Source of the DNA: Azolla caroliniana
Lineage: Eukaryota > Polypodiophyta
Direction: 5' to 3'
Assembly (NCBI GenBank): GCA_043228905.1
Contig: JBHGNT010000004.1
Coordinates: 9,548,001 to 9,612,000, forward strand
DNA: 64,000 nt
Part shown: piece after piece, positions 28,716 through 39,017 of the stretch
Position numbering within the stretch: position 1 is the first letter of the stretch
How the letters are laid out: the number at the start of each line of letters is the position of its first letter
Notes under the pieces: model-generated
Told to the model about the DNA's origin: nothing
Seen by the model: the letters and a program-made list of their open reading frames with translations, nothing else
Databases searched by the model: none
Program-made: the position numbers and the translations under genes

Positions 28716-29844
28716 CAAGGCAGCTATTTAGGATAGCTAATTAGCTACTTTACTAAACTATGGTAGCTAGTACGATAGCTAATTAGCTACTTTCCTCAAC
28801 TATGGTAGTAGGTAGGATAGCTAATTAGCTACTATGGTAGCTAATTAGCTACTTTACTCAACTATGGTAGTAGCTAGGATAGCTAATTAGCTACTTTACT
28901 AACTATGGTAGTAGCTAGGATAGCTAATTAGCTACTTTACTCAACTATGGTAGTAACTAGCATAGCTAATTAGCTACTTTACTAACTATGGTAGTAGCTA
29001 GGATAGCTAATTAGCTACTATGGTAGCTAATTAACTACTTTACTCAACTATGGTAGTAGCTAGGATAGCTAATTAGCTACTTTACTCAACTATGGTAGTA
29101 GCTAGGATAGCTAATTAGCTACTATGGTAGCTAATTAACTACTTTACTCAACTATGGTAGTAGCTAGGATAGCTAATTAGCTACTTTACTCAACTATGGT
29201 AGTAGCTAGGATAGCTAATTAGCTACTGGGATAGCTAATTAGCTACTTTTCTCAACTATGGTAATATCTAGGATAGCTAATTAGCTACTAGGATAGCTAA
29301 TTAGCTACTTTCTCAACTATGTAGTAGCTAGGATAGCTAATTAGCTACTAGGATAGCTAATTAGCTACTTTACACAACTATGGTACTAGCTAATTAGTTA
29401 TGAGTAGCTAATTAGCTAGTAGCTAACTAGCTGCCAGTAGCTAATTAGCTGCCATTAGGATAGCTAATTAGCTGCCAGTAGGACAGCTAATTAGCTAGTA
29501 GCTAACTAGCTGCCACTTAGCTAATTAACTACTGTAGTAAACTATGGCAGTAGCTAATTAGCTACTAGGATAGCTATTAGTTGCTTTAATCAACTATGGT
29601 AGTAGCTAATTAGCTGCCAGTAGGATAGCTAATTAGCTAGTAGCTATTTAGCTGCCACTTAGCTAATTAACTATTGTAGTAAACTATGGCAGTAGCTAAT
29701 TAGCTACTAGGATAGCTATTAGCTGCTTTAATCAACTATGGTAGTAGCTAATTAGCTACAACGATAACAACAAAATAGTTTCCATACTTTTTACGGCTTA
29801 GCTAATTAGAAGGGACTAAGCTTACTAGCTACAATATGGTATAC

Positions 29845-30178
29845 CTGTTAGTTTTCTCCACTCATTTGGTAGAGTTGTACTGCAATCTACCAAATAGAAT
29901 GCAGCAATTCGATAGGCATATTGAAAACAAAGGAGATGGTATGTGTGGTTGCATGGTTGTAGGTGAACCAACACAGACGTAGTTTTGTCCTCCATACCTA
30001 ACCCGCAAGCGATGCAACGTGCTTGAACTGTCAATAAATCATTTTCTGGTTCTCCTTCATTTGGTAAGGGAGCAAGAATGTTCAGGTCCAAATCCTGTCT
30101 GCTCCTTACCATTCCCTCCACAAAATGTAGTTGCTTCTTAAAGCAGATAACTACCTGTTCTTGATGAATGTATTGTTC
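29845..30178 (-). pseudogene. unidentified minus-strand gene, exon with RING-H2-like motif
   Basis: On the minus strand the exon starts after a TTGAAG acceptor and reads EQYIHQEQVVICFKKQLHFV, MVRSRQDLDLNILAPLP, then CIACGLGMEDKTTSVLVHLQ PCNHTYHLLC. This is C-x2-C-x17-C-x-H-x2-H-x2-C, six of eight ligands of a RING-H2 finger; the last pair would be in a following exon that is not found. It ends at a GTATAC donor and runs into the satellite. RING-H2 fingers are usual in E3 ubiquitin ligases; the role here is unknown. Confidence 0.6.
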
Positions 30179-30262
30179 CTTCAACGCAACAGAGAAATTT
30201 ACCGATTAATTATTCCTGTCTGAGAAAGATACACCAACTTTGCTCAGGAATCGTTAACTTAC

Positions 30263-30406
30263 TTGAAGCTTTTCCAAATTGTAATCTGCAACAATATTTA
30301 CACCTAGAAGGTCCAGGTTCATTGAAAGAACCTGGATATCTATTTGCAGTTGTATTTTACGCTGGGGATCTAGTGGCCCCTCTAATTCAAGCTCCTGTTG
30401 CGCAAC
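30263..30406 (-). pseudogene. unidentified minus-strand gene, middle exon
   Basis: 48 codons between an AATAG acceptor and a GTAAGT donor, phase 0 at both ends: VAQQELELEGPLDPQRKIQL QIDIQVLSMNLDLLGVNIVA DYNLEKLQ. It joins in frame to the exon at 30178 (EQYIHQEQ...). The sequence is predicted helical, probably coiled coil. In the genomic frame it has no stop. Confidence 0.6.
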
Positions 30407-30489
30407 CTATTCCAGATAATGCTTGATTAGCACATTTTACCCTTAAAGTTATTTATAACACAATCACATACCAACAAAAGAATAGTTAC

Positions 30490-31173
30490 CTAAATCTTAT
30501 TTCTAATCGTTGTAACAGCGAAAGTAACTTTGCTCTCCATTGCAGAAGCCATTGTGGCTTTCTCTAAATCAGTCTTAAAGAATGCCAATGTCTGACAGGC
30601 TTCATGGACATTTTTTAGCATATAGCTAACCAATGTCTCACCTGTATCATCGACATTGGCTTTCCTTGGGTGTCGGTGTCGTGTATGCCCCCGGTTTTGC
30701 CGGGAGTCGGCAGCTGCATCAACAGCTGCCATGCTCCAAAATCTGTCTATTTTTTGTGCCAAGGTCCCCATCTTTTGGCATCTTTCTATCGATGCCTCAC
30801 CATAGACTGCCCAAGCTACCCTATACATTTCAGGGTCTCTGGATTCCTTCATTGTTTTGCAGTACTCATATGCAAATGCTCTAGCAAATGAAACTGACAA
30901 CTCATTGTTGACTGGGATCTCCTGATGAACTTTCTGGTGCAGCCTCATGCAGTCATCGTACAAGTCGGCTCATACATGCTTCAGCTTGACCTTGCCTTTG
31001 ACTCTAGGCACTGTTTATATACTGTCATCTAGTCTACATCACTTATCAATTTATCACTTAGTACAGCAGGGTCAACACCCTTGAGTGACAGACCATAGGT
31101 GTTGTGGAAGTCCTCCTTTGTCTCGCAAAATTTTGCGAAGTTTAGCACTCTCAGATACGGAGGAACGAGCCAT
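30490..31173 (-). pseudogene. unidentified minus-strand gene, large exon (broken)
   Basis: It begins after TTTCAG at 31174 and reads WLVPPYLRVLNFAKFCETKE DFHNTYGLSLKGVDPAVLSD, then TAG at 31031, a frameshift, TGA, and the frame LYDDCMRLHQKVHQEIPVNN with AFAYEYCKTMKESRDPEMYR VAWAVYGEAS. The last codon before the GTAACT donor is TAG, so splicing would not save it. The protein is helical with no domain I know. Length and intron pattern suggest a former multi-exon gene or a large DNA-transposon gene. Confidence 0.55.
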
Positions 31174-31930
31174 CTGAAATATCAAATCAGAAATCAGAAA
31201 TAGTGCAAAATCAGAATATGTCAGAATCAGAAATCGCAATCAACAACAACAGAAATAGTGCAAAATCATTAACTTAGCAAATCAGAAACCCCTTTCAGAA
31301 ATTGCAATCAGATATTTCTAAACAGAAACCCTAATCATAATTTGTATTTAGAAATTTGAAATCAGAAACCCTAATCAAAATCTGTAATCAGAAGTTTGTA
31401 ACCAGAAACCCTATTCAGAAATTCTAATCAGAAATTTATAATCAAAAACCCTAATCAGAAATTTTAATCAGAAACCATAATCAGAAAATTGTAACCAGAA
31501 ACAAAAACCCTAATCATAATTTGTATTCAGAAATTTGAAATAAAAAACCCTAATCAAAATCTATAATCAGAAGTTTGAAATCAAAAACCCTAATCAAAAT
31601 CTGTAATCAGAAGTTTGTAACCAGAAACCCTATTCAAAAATTCTAATCAGAAATTTATAATAAAAAACCCTAATCAGACATTTCAATCAGAAACACTAAT
31701 AAAAAATTTCAATCACAAACCCTAATCAGAAATTCTAATCACAAATTTATAAAGAAAAACCCTATTCATAAATTCTAATATGTAATCAAAATCTGTAACC
31801 AGAACCCTATTCAGAAATTCTAATCAGAAATTTATAATAAAAAACCCTAATCAGAAATTTCAATCACAAACCCTAATCAGAAATTTATAAACAGAAACCC
31901 TAATCAGAAATTTTAATCAGAAACCCCAAT
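31174..31930. repeat. minisatellite with telo-box-like AAACCCTAA units
   Basis: About 25 diverged units of roughly 24-32 bp, each with AAACCCTAATC followed by AGAAATTT- or AAAATCTG-like tails. AAACCCTAA equals the plant telo-box and the complement of the TTTAGGG telomere repeat. The block sits in what would be the upstream intron of the minus-strand gene and ends at the exon-module array. Confidence 0.9.
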
Positions 31931-32216
31931 CTATTTGTTATACGGAATGGTCGTACTATGATAGAATTATATGCCCCTTCACTCTCCCAAAGGGTAGTAT
32001 TGCACGAAGGGTAGCTGTGACCGACAACAAGAATAAGGATACAAGATATTTGAAGGGTGATGGAAGGTAAGTACCTATAATAGCATAAGACACAATAAAA
32101 TATATATACATTATAATAGCATAACACACAATATTCTTTTTTGTTTATGTTTTTGCCATTGTTAAAAACAAGAAATTGTTTTAGCCAAAAACAACTCTTT
32201 TTGCTAGTGAATGCAG

Positions 32217-32375
32217 AGTAAGCATTGAAACTCTACAAGTTTCGCTACTACGGAAAGGTGGTACTATGACAGAATTATATGCCCCCTTCACACTCCCAAA
32301 TGGTAGTATTGCACGAAGGGTAGTTGTGACCGACAATAAGAATAAGGATACAAGAAATTTGAAGGGTGATGGAAG
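32217..32375 (+). pseudogene. representative 159-nt exon module
   Basis: The acceptor TGCAG precedes it and GTAAGTAC follows. The frame that crosses the junctions (AG plus A makes R) reads VSIETLQVSLLRKGGTMTEL, then YAPFTLPNGSIARRVVVTDN and KNKDTRNLKGDG with no stop. Other modules give SIETLRV, APFTLPKGSIARRVAVTDNK and NLKGDG, so the residues are conserved across modules. A chain of such exons would make a protein of 53-residue repeats. I call it pseudogene because no start, end or complete chain was found. Confidence 0.5.
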
Positions 32376-33104
32376 GTAAGTACTTATGATAGCATAAGAC
32401 ACAGTAAACATACACACATTATATTAGCATAAGACACAATATTCTTTCTTGTTTATGTTTTTGCCATTGTTAAAAACAAAAAATTGTTTTAGCCAAAACA
32501 ACACTTTTTGCTGGTAAATGCAGAGTAAGCATTGAAACTCTAGGAGTTCCGCTACCATGGAAAGGTGGTACTATGACAGAATCATATGCCCCCTTCACAC
32601 TCCTAAATGGTAGTATTGCACAAAGTGTAGCTGTGACCGACAACAAGAATAAGGATACAAGAAATCTGAAGGGCGATGGAATGTAAGTACTTATAATAGC
32701 ATAAGACACAATATTGCTTTTTGTTTATGTTTTTGCCATTGTTAAAAACAAAAAATAGTTTTAGCCAAAACAACACTTTTTGCTGGTGAATGTAGAGTAA
32801 GCATTGAATCTCTACAAGTTCAGCTACCACTAAAAGATGGTACTATGACAAAATCCTATGCCCTCTTCACACTCCCAAAGGGTAGTATTGCACGAAGTGT
32901 AGTTGTGACCGACAACAAGAATAAGGATAGAAGAAATTTGAAGGGCAATCGAATGTAAGTACTTATAATAGCATAAGACAAAATTAAACATATATACATT
33001 ATAATAGCATAACACAAAATATTCTTTTTTGTTTATGTATTTGCCATTCTTAAAAACAGAAAATTGTTTTAGCCAAAACAACAGTTTTTTGCTGGTAAAT
33101 GCAG

Positions 33105-33366
33105 AGCGAGCATTGAAACTCTACGAGTTCTGCTGGCACGGAATGGTGGTACTATGACAAAATCCTATGCCCCCTTCACACTCACAAAGGGTAGTATTGC
33201 ACGAAGGGTAGCTGTGACCGATAACAAGAATAAGGATACAAGAAATTTGAAGGGCTATGACAAAATCCTATGCCCCCTTCAGACTCACAAAGGGTAGTAT
33301 TGCACGAAGGGTAGCTGTGACGGATAACAAGAATAAGGATAGAAGAAATTTGAAGGGTGATCGAAT
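33105..33366 (+). pseudogene. exon module with internal 103-bp duplication
   Basis: This module repeats the part from CTATGACAAAATCC to AAATTTGAAGGG, giving 262 nt. As 103 is not a multiple of three, the frame is lost after the duplication. The next module (33517-33775) has a similar duplication of about 100 bp, and its donor is ATAAGT instead of GTAAGT. The two were probably duplicated together. Confidence 0.75.
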
Positions 33367-34481
33367 GTAAGTACTTATAATAGCATAAGACAAAATTAAA
33401 CATATATACATTATAATAGCATAACACAAAATATTCTTTTTTGTTTATGTATTTGCCATTCTTAAAAACAGAAAATTGTTTTAGCCAAAACAACAGTTTT
33501 TTGCTGGTGAATGCAGAGTGAGCATTGAAACTCTACGAGTTCTGCTGGCACGGAATGGTGGTACTATGACAAAATCCTATGCCCCCTTCACACTCACATA
33601 GGGTAGTATTGCACGAAGGGTAGTTGTGACCGATAACAAGAATAAGGATACAAGAAATTTGAAGGGTTGTGACAAAATCCTATGCCTCCACACTTACAAA
33701 GGGTAGTATTGCACGAAGGGTAGCTGTGACGGATAACAAGAATAAGGATACAAGAAATTTGAAGGGCGATGAAAGATAAGTACTTATAATAGCATAAGAC
33801 ACAATAAAACATACATATATTATAATAGCATAACACAAAATATTCTTTTTTGTTTATGTTTTTGCCATTGTTCAAAACAAAAAATTATTGTAGCCAAAAA
33901 ACACTTTTTGCTGGTGAATGCAAAGAAAGCATTGAAACTCTACGATTTCTGCTAACACGGAATGGTGGTACTATGATAAAATCCTATGCCCTCTTCACAC
34001 TCACAAAGGGTAGTATTGCACGAAGGGTAGCTGTGACCGACAACAAGAATAAGGATACAAGAAATTTGAAGGGCGATGGAAGGTAAGTACTTATAATAGA
34101 ATAAGACACAATAAAAAATACATACATTATAATAGCAAAACAAAAAATATTCTTTTTTGTTTATGTTTTTGCCATTGTTAAAAACAAAAAATAGTTTTAG
34201 CCAAAACAACACTTTTTGTTGGTGAATGTAGAGTAAGCATTGAAACTCTACGAGTTCTGTTACCACGGAATGGTGGTACTATGACAAAATCCTATGCCCT
34301 CTTCACACTCCCAAAGGATAGTATTGCACGAAGGGTAGCTGTGACTAACAACAAGAATAAGGATAGAAGAAATTTGAAGGGCAATGGAAGGTAGGTACTT
34401 TTAATAGGATAAGACACAATGAAACATTCATACATTATAATAGCATAAGACACAATATTCTTTTTTGGGTGGTGAATGCAG

Positions 34482-34601
34482 AGTGAGCACTGGAACTCTA
34501 CGAGTTCAGTTGCCATGAAGGGAAAATACTTTTGCAAAATTGTTGGCCCCCATCACACTCACAGAGGGTAGTACTGCATGAAATTTGAAGGACGATGGAA
34601 G
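34482..34601 (+). pseudogene. exon module variant of 120 nt
   Basis: It lacks 39 nt (13 codons) relative to the 159-nt form yet keeps AG and GTAAGT borders. A nearly identical copy is at 35704-35823. Each is followed by the same intron and then by LINE sequence starting GTGGGAGAGG, so the block 34482-34960 and the block 35704-36136 are segmental duplicates. Confidence 0.75.
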
Positions 34602-34710
34602 GTAAGTACTTATAGTATGATAACACACAATAAGAGATACATACATTATAATAGCATAAGACATAATATTCTTTTTTTTAATTATGTTTTTGCCATTGTT
34701 AAAAGCAAAA

Positions 34711-34962
34711 AATTGGTGGGAGAGGCAAAAGCGTATTGATTCTAAAGATGCTAAAGATTGTGTGGAGGAGGATGTTGTAGAAGTGGTGATGGAGACCAAC
34801 TCTATGTTAGCAACTTTTGATATGTTTTGTGATCGTGGTGTTATTTTGTATTTCACCAGGAAACTTCCTTTGGTATTATGGATTAAGCAGTGGTTAAATT
34901 CATTCATAATGCCCAATTGTGTTGAGGATATGTATGTGGTTCCAAGGGGTTTCTATAATGTA
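34711..34962 (+). pseudogene. LINE ORF1 fragment inside the module array (empty-site copy)
   Basis: It reads ERQKRIDSKDAKDCVEEDVV EVVMETNSMLATFDMFCDRG, then LYFTRKLPLVLWIKQWLNSF and VEDMYVVPRGFYNVV. It is parallel to 35935-36140 joined to 41502-41677, and lacks both the 5.4-kb transposon and about 115 bp of the other copy. It therefore records the state before that insertion. It rejoins the array at a GTAGT microhomology. Confidence 0.85.
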
Positions 34963-35935
34963 GTATTGCACGAAGGGTAGTTGTGACCGACAATAAGAAT
35001 AAGGATACAAGAAATTTGAAGGGTGATGGAAGGTCAGTACTTATAATAGCATAAGACATAGTAAAACATACATACATTATAATAGCATAAGACACAATAT
35101 TCTTTCTTGTTTATGTTTTTGCCATTGTTAAAAACAAAAAATTGTTTTAGCTAAAACAACACTTTTTGCTGGTAAATGCAGAGTAAGCATTGAAACTCTA
35201 GGAGTTCCGCTACCATGGAAAGGTGGTACTATGACAGAATCATATGCCCCCTTCACACTCCCAAATGGTAGTATTGCACAAAGTGTAGCTGTGACCGACA
35301 ACAAGAATAAGGATACAAGAAATCTGAAGGGCGATGGAATGTAAGTACTTATAATAGCATAAGACACAATATTGTTTTTTGTTTATGTTTTTGCCATTGT
35401 TAAAAACAAAAAATAGTTTTAGCCAAAACAACACTTTTTGCTGGTGAATGTAGAGTAAGCATTGAATCTCTACGAGTTCAACTCCCATGGAAAGATGGTA
35501 CTATGACAAAATCCTATGGCCCCTTCACACTCCCAAAGGGTAGTATTGCACGAAGTGTAGTTGTGACCGACAACAAGAATAAGGATACAAGAAATTTGAA
35601 GGGCGATGGAAGGTAAGTACTTATAATAGCACAAGACACAATAAAACATTCATACATTATAATAGCATAAGACACAATATTCTTTTTTGGGTGGTGAATG
35701 CAGAGTGAGCACTGGAACTCTACGAGTTCAGTTGCCATGAAGGGAAAATACTTTTGCAAAATTGTTGGCCCCCATCACACTCACAGAGGGTAGTACTGCA
35801 TGAAATTTGAAGGATGATGGAAGGTAAGTACTTATAGTAGGATAACACACAATAAGAGATACATACATTATAATAGCATAAGACACAATATTCTATTTTT
35901 TTTTATGTTTTTGACATTGTTAAAAGCAAAAAATT

Positions 35936-36140
35936 GGTGGGAGAGGCAAAAGTGTATTGATTCTACAAAACATGAGAAAATATCATATGATGCTATTCTT
36001 GGTGGGAAAGATGTTATTGGAGATGATTATGATATTGATAGTAGTAGTGATTTTGTTAAGGCTTTGCTTTCTGATTTTATGGAAAAAACTGACAAAGATG
36101 CTAAAGATTGTGTGGAGGAGGATGTTGTAGAAGTGGTGAT
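35936..36140 (+). pseudogene. LINE ORF1, 5' part
   Basis: WWERQKCIDSTKHEKISYDA, then GKDVIGDDYDIDSSSDFVKA LLSDFMEK and DAKDCVEEDVVEVV. It is acidic, typical of the start of plant LINE ORF1. It begins at the junction with a module intron (AAAATTG, then GTGGGAGAGG) and stops at the left end of the inverted-repeat transposon; ORF1 resumes at 41502. Confidence 0.8.
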
Positions 36141-36265
36141 AATACCTTTGCATTCACAAGTGGAAGGATTGCGCATTCCACTTATAGATTCCTTTTATAA
36201 TCTTGCGATTTTAGACAATTTCCAAAAACTTGATACACTAGTATCACATGTTTTAAATAGCATGT

Positions 36266-36734
36266 AAATTTTGCTAATTTTTTGAGATTTAACAAATTTC
36301 AAAATGATAATTTCTAAAATTGAATAGTTTAGGGATAATGTTTAAAGGTTGATGGTTTGTAGATATGAAATGTAGTTAACTTAAAGAAAATCACAATTAT
36401 GGTCAACTCAAGGCACAAGTTAAGATTAATGGTTTCACCGTCTTGAGAAGATTAAGGTTACATCTATTGTTAGACTTGAAAATGTTTTAAGTATAAAAGG
36501 TAATATTGCAATCCTTAATGTCATCATCTATAAATTAGTGCTCATTAACATCCATAAATTCACAACTCAAGAATTGTAGACAATATTTATAAACAATTTT
36601 GATAAATCCACAACTCCTAAAATGTAGACGATATTCATAAATTGTCAAACTTTAGATGTGAACATTAATATATCAATTTGAACATAACACATAGTTATCA
36701 AGGTATCTACAATGTTATAATCTCCTTCCTTATA
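36266..36734. other. transposon interior, gene-free
   Basis: AT-rich sequence with repeated motifs TTCACAACTC / TCCACAACTCC (near 36558 and 36608) and no coding region. The right side of the transposon has no obvious counterpart of this part. Confidence 0.5.
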
Positions 36735-37315
36735 AGAATTCCCCTTCAAAATTTGTGAAGTAAATGGCATTTGCAAAGTTCAATTTCCATCAACACAATT
36801 ATTAATGGTTTTCTTCTAATAAATGAAGCACATATTTACCATAAGGTATCTTGTTCTGCAACATACATCTTTAAAAAACCTCTTTTATTTGAAAAACAAC
36901 AAGAGTTTTAAACATGAACACGATATGTTGTATTGAATTGATGTAAAAAATAGAGTTTTCATCATAACTCTATACAATATATTGAATTCATGTTCAAAGT
37001 TTTTTTACCGGATTTAAAAAATAATAATAATAATAAATTAAGCTTGAGTTCATAGAAAAACCAGATTTTTCATCACAATTCAATACAATGTATCGAGTTC
37101 ATGTTTAAAGTAATTTTTTCTAATTTTTAAAAAAACATTTTCAATTTGTTTCAAATTTTTTTATTTTTTTTCAATTTTTTATTGTTTTTTTCAATTTTTT
37201 TTATTTTTTTATTTTTTATGGAAATAATAATAATTTTAAACATGAACTCGATACATTGTATCGACTTGTGATAAAAACTCTGGTTTCTTCATCACTTATT
37301 AAAGCTCCAAAACAA
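36735..37315. repeat. left long inverted arm of the transposon
   Basis: Inverted copy at 39185-39790. Shared landmarks: AAGTAAATGGCATTTGCAA versus TTGCAAATGCCATTTACA, the TTGAAAAACAACAAG block, an ATA/TAA triplet run, a T-rich run and TCATCACTTATTAAAGCTC. The AACTCGATACA/TGTATCGA motif recurs in it, as in the centre. Confidence 0.85.
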
Positions 37316-37708
37316 AATTCTAAGACAGAGACGAAATTGGTACTAAGAGAGAAATATTAGTACTAAGAAGAATTTCAGGTGTAGAACACTTGAGAAAAGA
37401 AGAGAGAGAGAGAGAGTGAGAGAGAGAGAGGGACTGAGAGGGAATGATGATGACATGAGTTAATCTACGGCGTATCGAGTTCATGCGTATCGAGTTCATG
37501 TTGAAAAGCTAACTTTTGTACATGCACTCGATATGCCTTTTCAACATGAACTCGAAACGGCGTATCGAGTTTATGTTTAAAGTTTTATTTTGGATTGTTT
37601 TTTTTAAATAATTACATTTTTTCCTATTTTCTTTTGGTATTTTCTTTTTTTTGCTAAAAAATTTTGAGCTTTAATAAGTGATGAAAATAATATTTCATAT
37701 ATTACAAT

Positions 37709-37774
37709 GTATGGTCTAATGGTCAAGAGCTTGACCCATGTAGCATAAGGTCATGGGTTCGAATCCTACCATAT
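37709..37774 (+). repeat. tRNA-like unit 1 of 5
   Basis: A 66-nt segment with GGTCTAATGGTCAAGAG (A-box-like) and GGGTTCGAATCC (B box). The ends GTATGGT and ACCATAT pair over seven positions, like an acceptor stem, but the anticodon arm is poor and the whole is short of 72 nt. I read it as a SINE-type or decayed tRNA head, not a working tRNA. Confidence 0.6.
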
Positions 37775-37990
37775 CATGACATGAACTAAGCTAGCTTTTT
37801 TACATGAACTCGATACGCCTTTTCAACATGAACTCGATACGCCGTATCGAGTTCATGTTTAAAGTTTTATTTCGTATTTTCTTTAAAAAATAATTACATT
37901 TTTTCCTATTTTATTTTGGTATTTTGTTTTTTTTTCTAAAAAACTTTGAGCTTTAATAAGTGATGAAAATAATATTTTGTGTATTACTAT

Positions 37991-38056
37991 GTATGGTCTA
38001 ATGGTCAAGAGCTTGACTCATGTACCACAAGGTCATGGGTTCGAGTCCTACCATAT
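37991..38056 (+). repeat. tRNA-like unit 2 of 5
   Basis: As unit 1, with CTCATGTACCACAAGG in the anticodon region and GGGTTCGAGTCC as B box. Confidence 0.6.
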
Positions 38057-38249
38057 CATGACATGAACTCGATACACCTTTTCCACATGAACTCGATACG
38101 CCGTATCGAGTTCATGTTTAAAGTTTTATTTCGGATTTCTTTTTAAAAATAATTACATTTTTTCCTATTTTATTTTGGTATTTTCTTTTTTTTTCTAAAA
38201 AACTTTGAGGTTTAGTAAGTGATGAAAATAATATTTTATGTATTACAAT

Positions 38250-38315
38250 GTATGGTCTAATGGTCAAGAGCTTTACCCATGTGGCATAAGGTCATGGGTT
38301 CGAGTCCTACCATAT
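38250..38315 (+). repeat. tRNA-like unit 3 of 5
   Basis: As unit 1; CTTTACCCATGTGGC in the middle, B box GGGTTCGAGTCC. Confidence 0.6.
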
Positions 38316-38582
38316 CATGACATGAACTAAGCTAAACTTTTTACATGAACTCGATACGTCTTTTCAACATGAACTCGATACGCCGTATCGAGTTCATGTT
38401 GAAAAGCTAACTTTTTTACATGTACTCGATATGGCGTATCGAGTTCATGTTTAAAGTTTTATTTCAGATTTTATTTTTTAAATAATTACATTTTTTCCTA
38501 TTTTATTTTGTTATTTTGTTTTTTTTTCTAAAAAACTTTGAGCTTTAATAAGTGATGAAAATAATATTTCATGTATTACAAT

Positions 38583-38648
38583 GTATGGTCTAATGGTCGA
38601 GAGCTTGACCCATGTAGCATAAGGTCATGGGTTCTAGTCCTACCATAT
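38583..38648 (+). repeat. tRNA-like unit 4 of 5
   Basis: As unit 1, but the B box is GGGTTCTAGTCC, which would weaken TFIIIC binding. Confidence 0.55.
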
Positions 38649-39017
38649 CATGACATGAACTAAGCTAACTTTTTTACATGAACTCGATATGCCTTTTCAA
38701 GATGAACTCGATACGGCGTATCGAGTTCATGTTGAAAAGCTAACTTTTTTACATGAACCCGATACGTCGTATCGAGTTCATCTTGAAAAGCTAAATTTTT
38801 TACATGAACCCGATACGGCGTATCGAGTTCATGTTGAAAAGCTAACTTTTTTACATGAACTGGATACGGCGTATCGAGTTCATGTTTAAAGTTTTATTTC
38901 GGATTTTTTTTTTTAAATAATTACATTTTTTCCTATTTTAGTATGGTTTTATTTTTTTTTTCTAAAAAGAAATTGAGTTTTAATAAGTGATAAAAATAAT
39001 ATTTTATGTATTACAAT

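Larger units (their letters stand above)
28266..29830. repeat. AGCTAATTAGCT satellite, long block
   Basis: The same palindromic core is arranged in a larger unit of 40-60 bp, GATAGCTAATTAGCTACT plus TTACTCAACTATGGTAGTAG, repeated about 15 times between 28720 and 29400. Another variant with GCTGCCAGTAG lies at 29430-29720. It separates the two convergent unidentified genes. Confidence 0.93.
31931..35935 (+). repeat. tandem array of exon-intron modules (159-nt exons)
   Basis: About 13 modules. Exon-like parts lie at 31931-32066 (5' cut), 32217-32375, 32524-32682, 32796-32954, 33105-33366, 33517-33775, 33924-34082, 34232-34390, 34482-34601, 34963-35032 (5' cut), 35182-35340, 35454-35612 and 35704-35823. 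Most start after TGCAG or TGTAG and end before GTAAGTAC. Seven are exactly 159 nt, open in one frame and phase 2 at both ends. Intron-like parts of about 110-150 nt share ATAATAGCATAAGACACAAT and GCCATTGTTAAAAACAAAAA. I do not recognise the protein. Confidence 0.85.

Noticed and set aside
32181-35759. series of minus-strand frames of 75-104 codons across the module array
   Set aside because: They recur because the repeat recurs; splice borders and frame conservation favour the plus strand.
31931-35935. CRISPR-like array
   Set aside because: The spacers are themselves repeats (introns), units are about 300 bp, and the genome is eukaryotic. Splice borders and a common reading frame explain the structure.
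38689-38889. repeat protein AYRVHVEKLTFLHEPDT
   Set aside because: The frame is open because a palindromic unit is multiplied; neighbouring diverged units have stops and no start context is seen.
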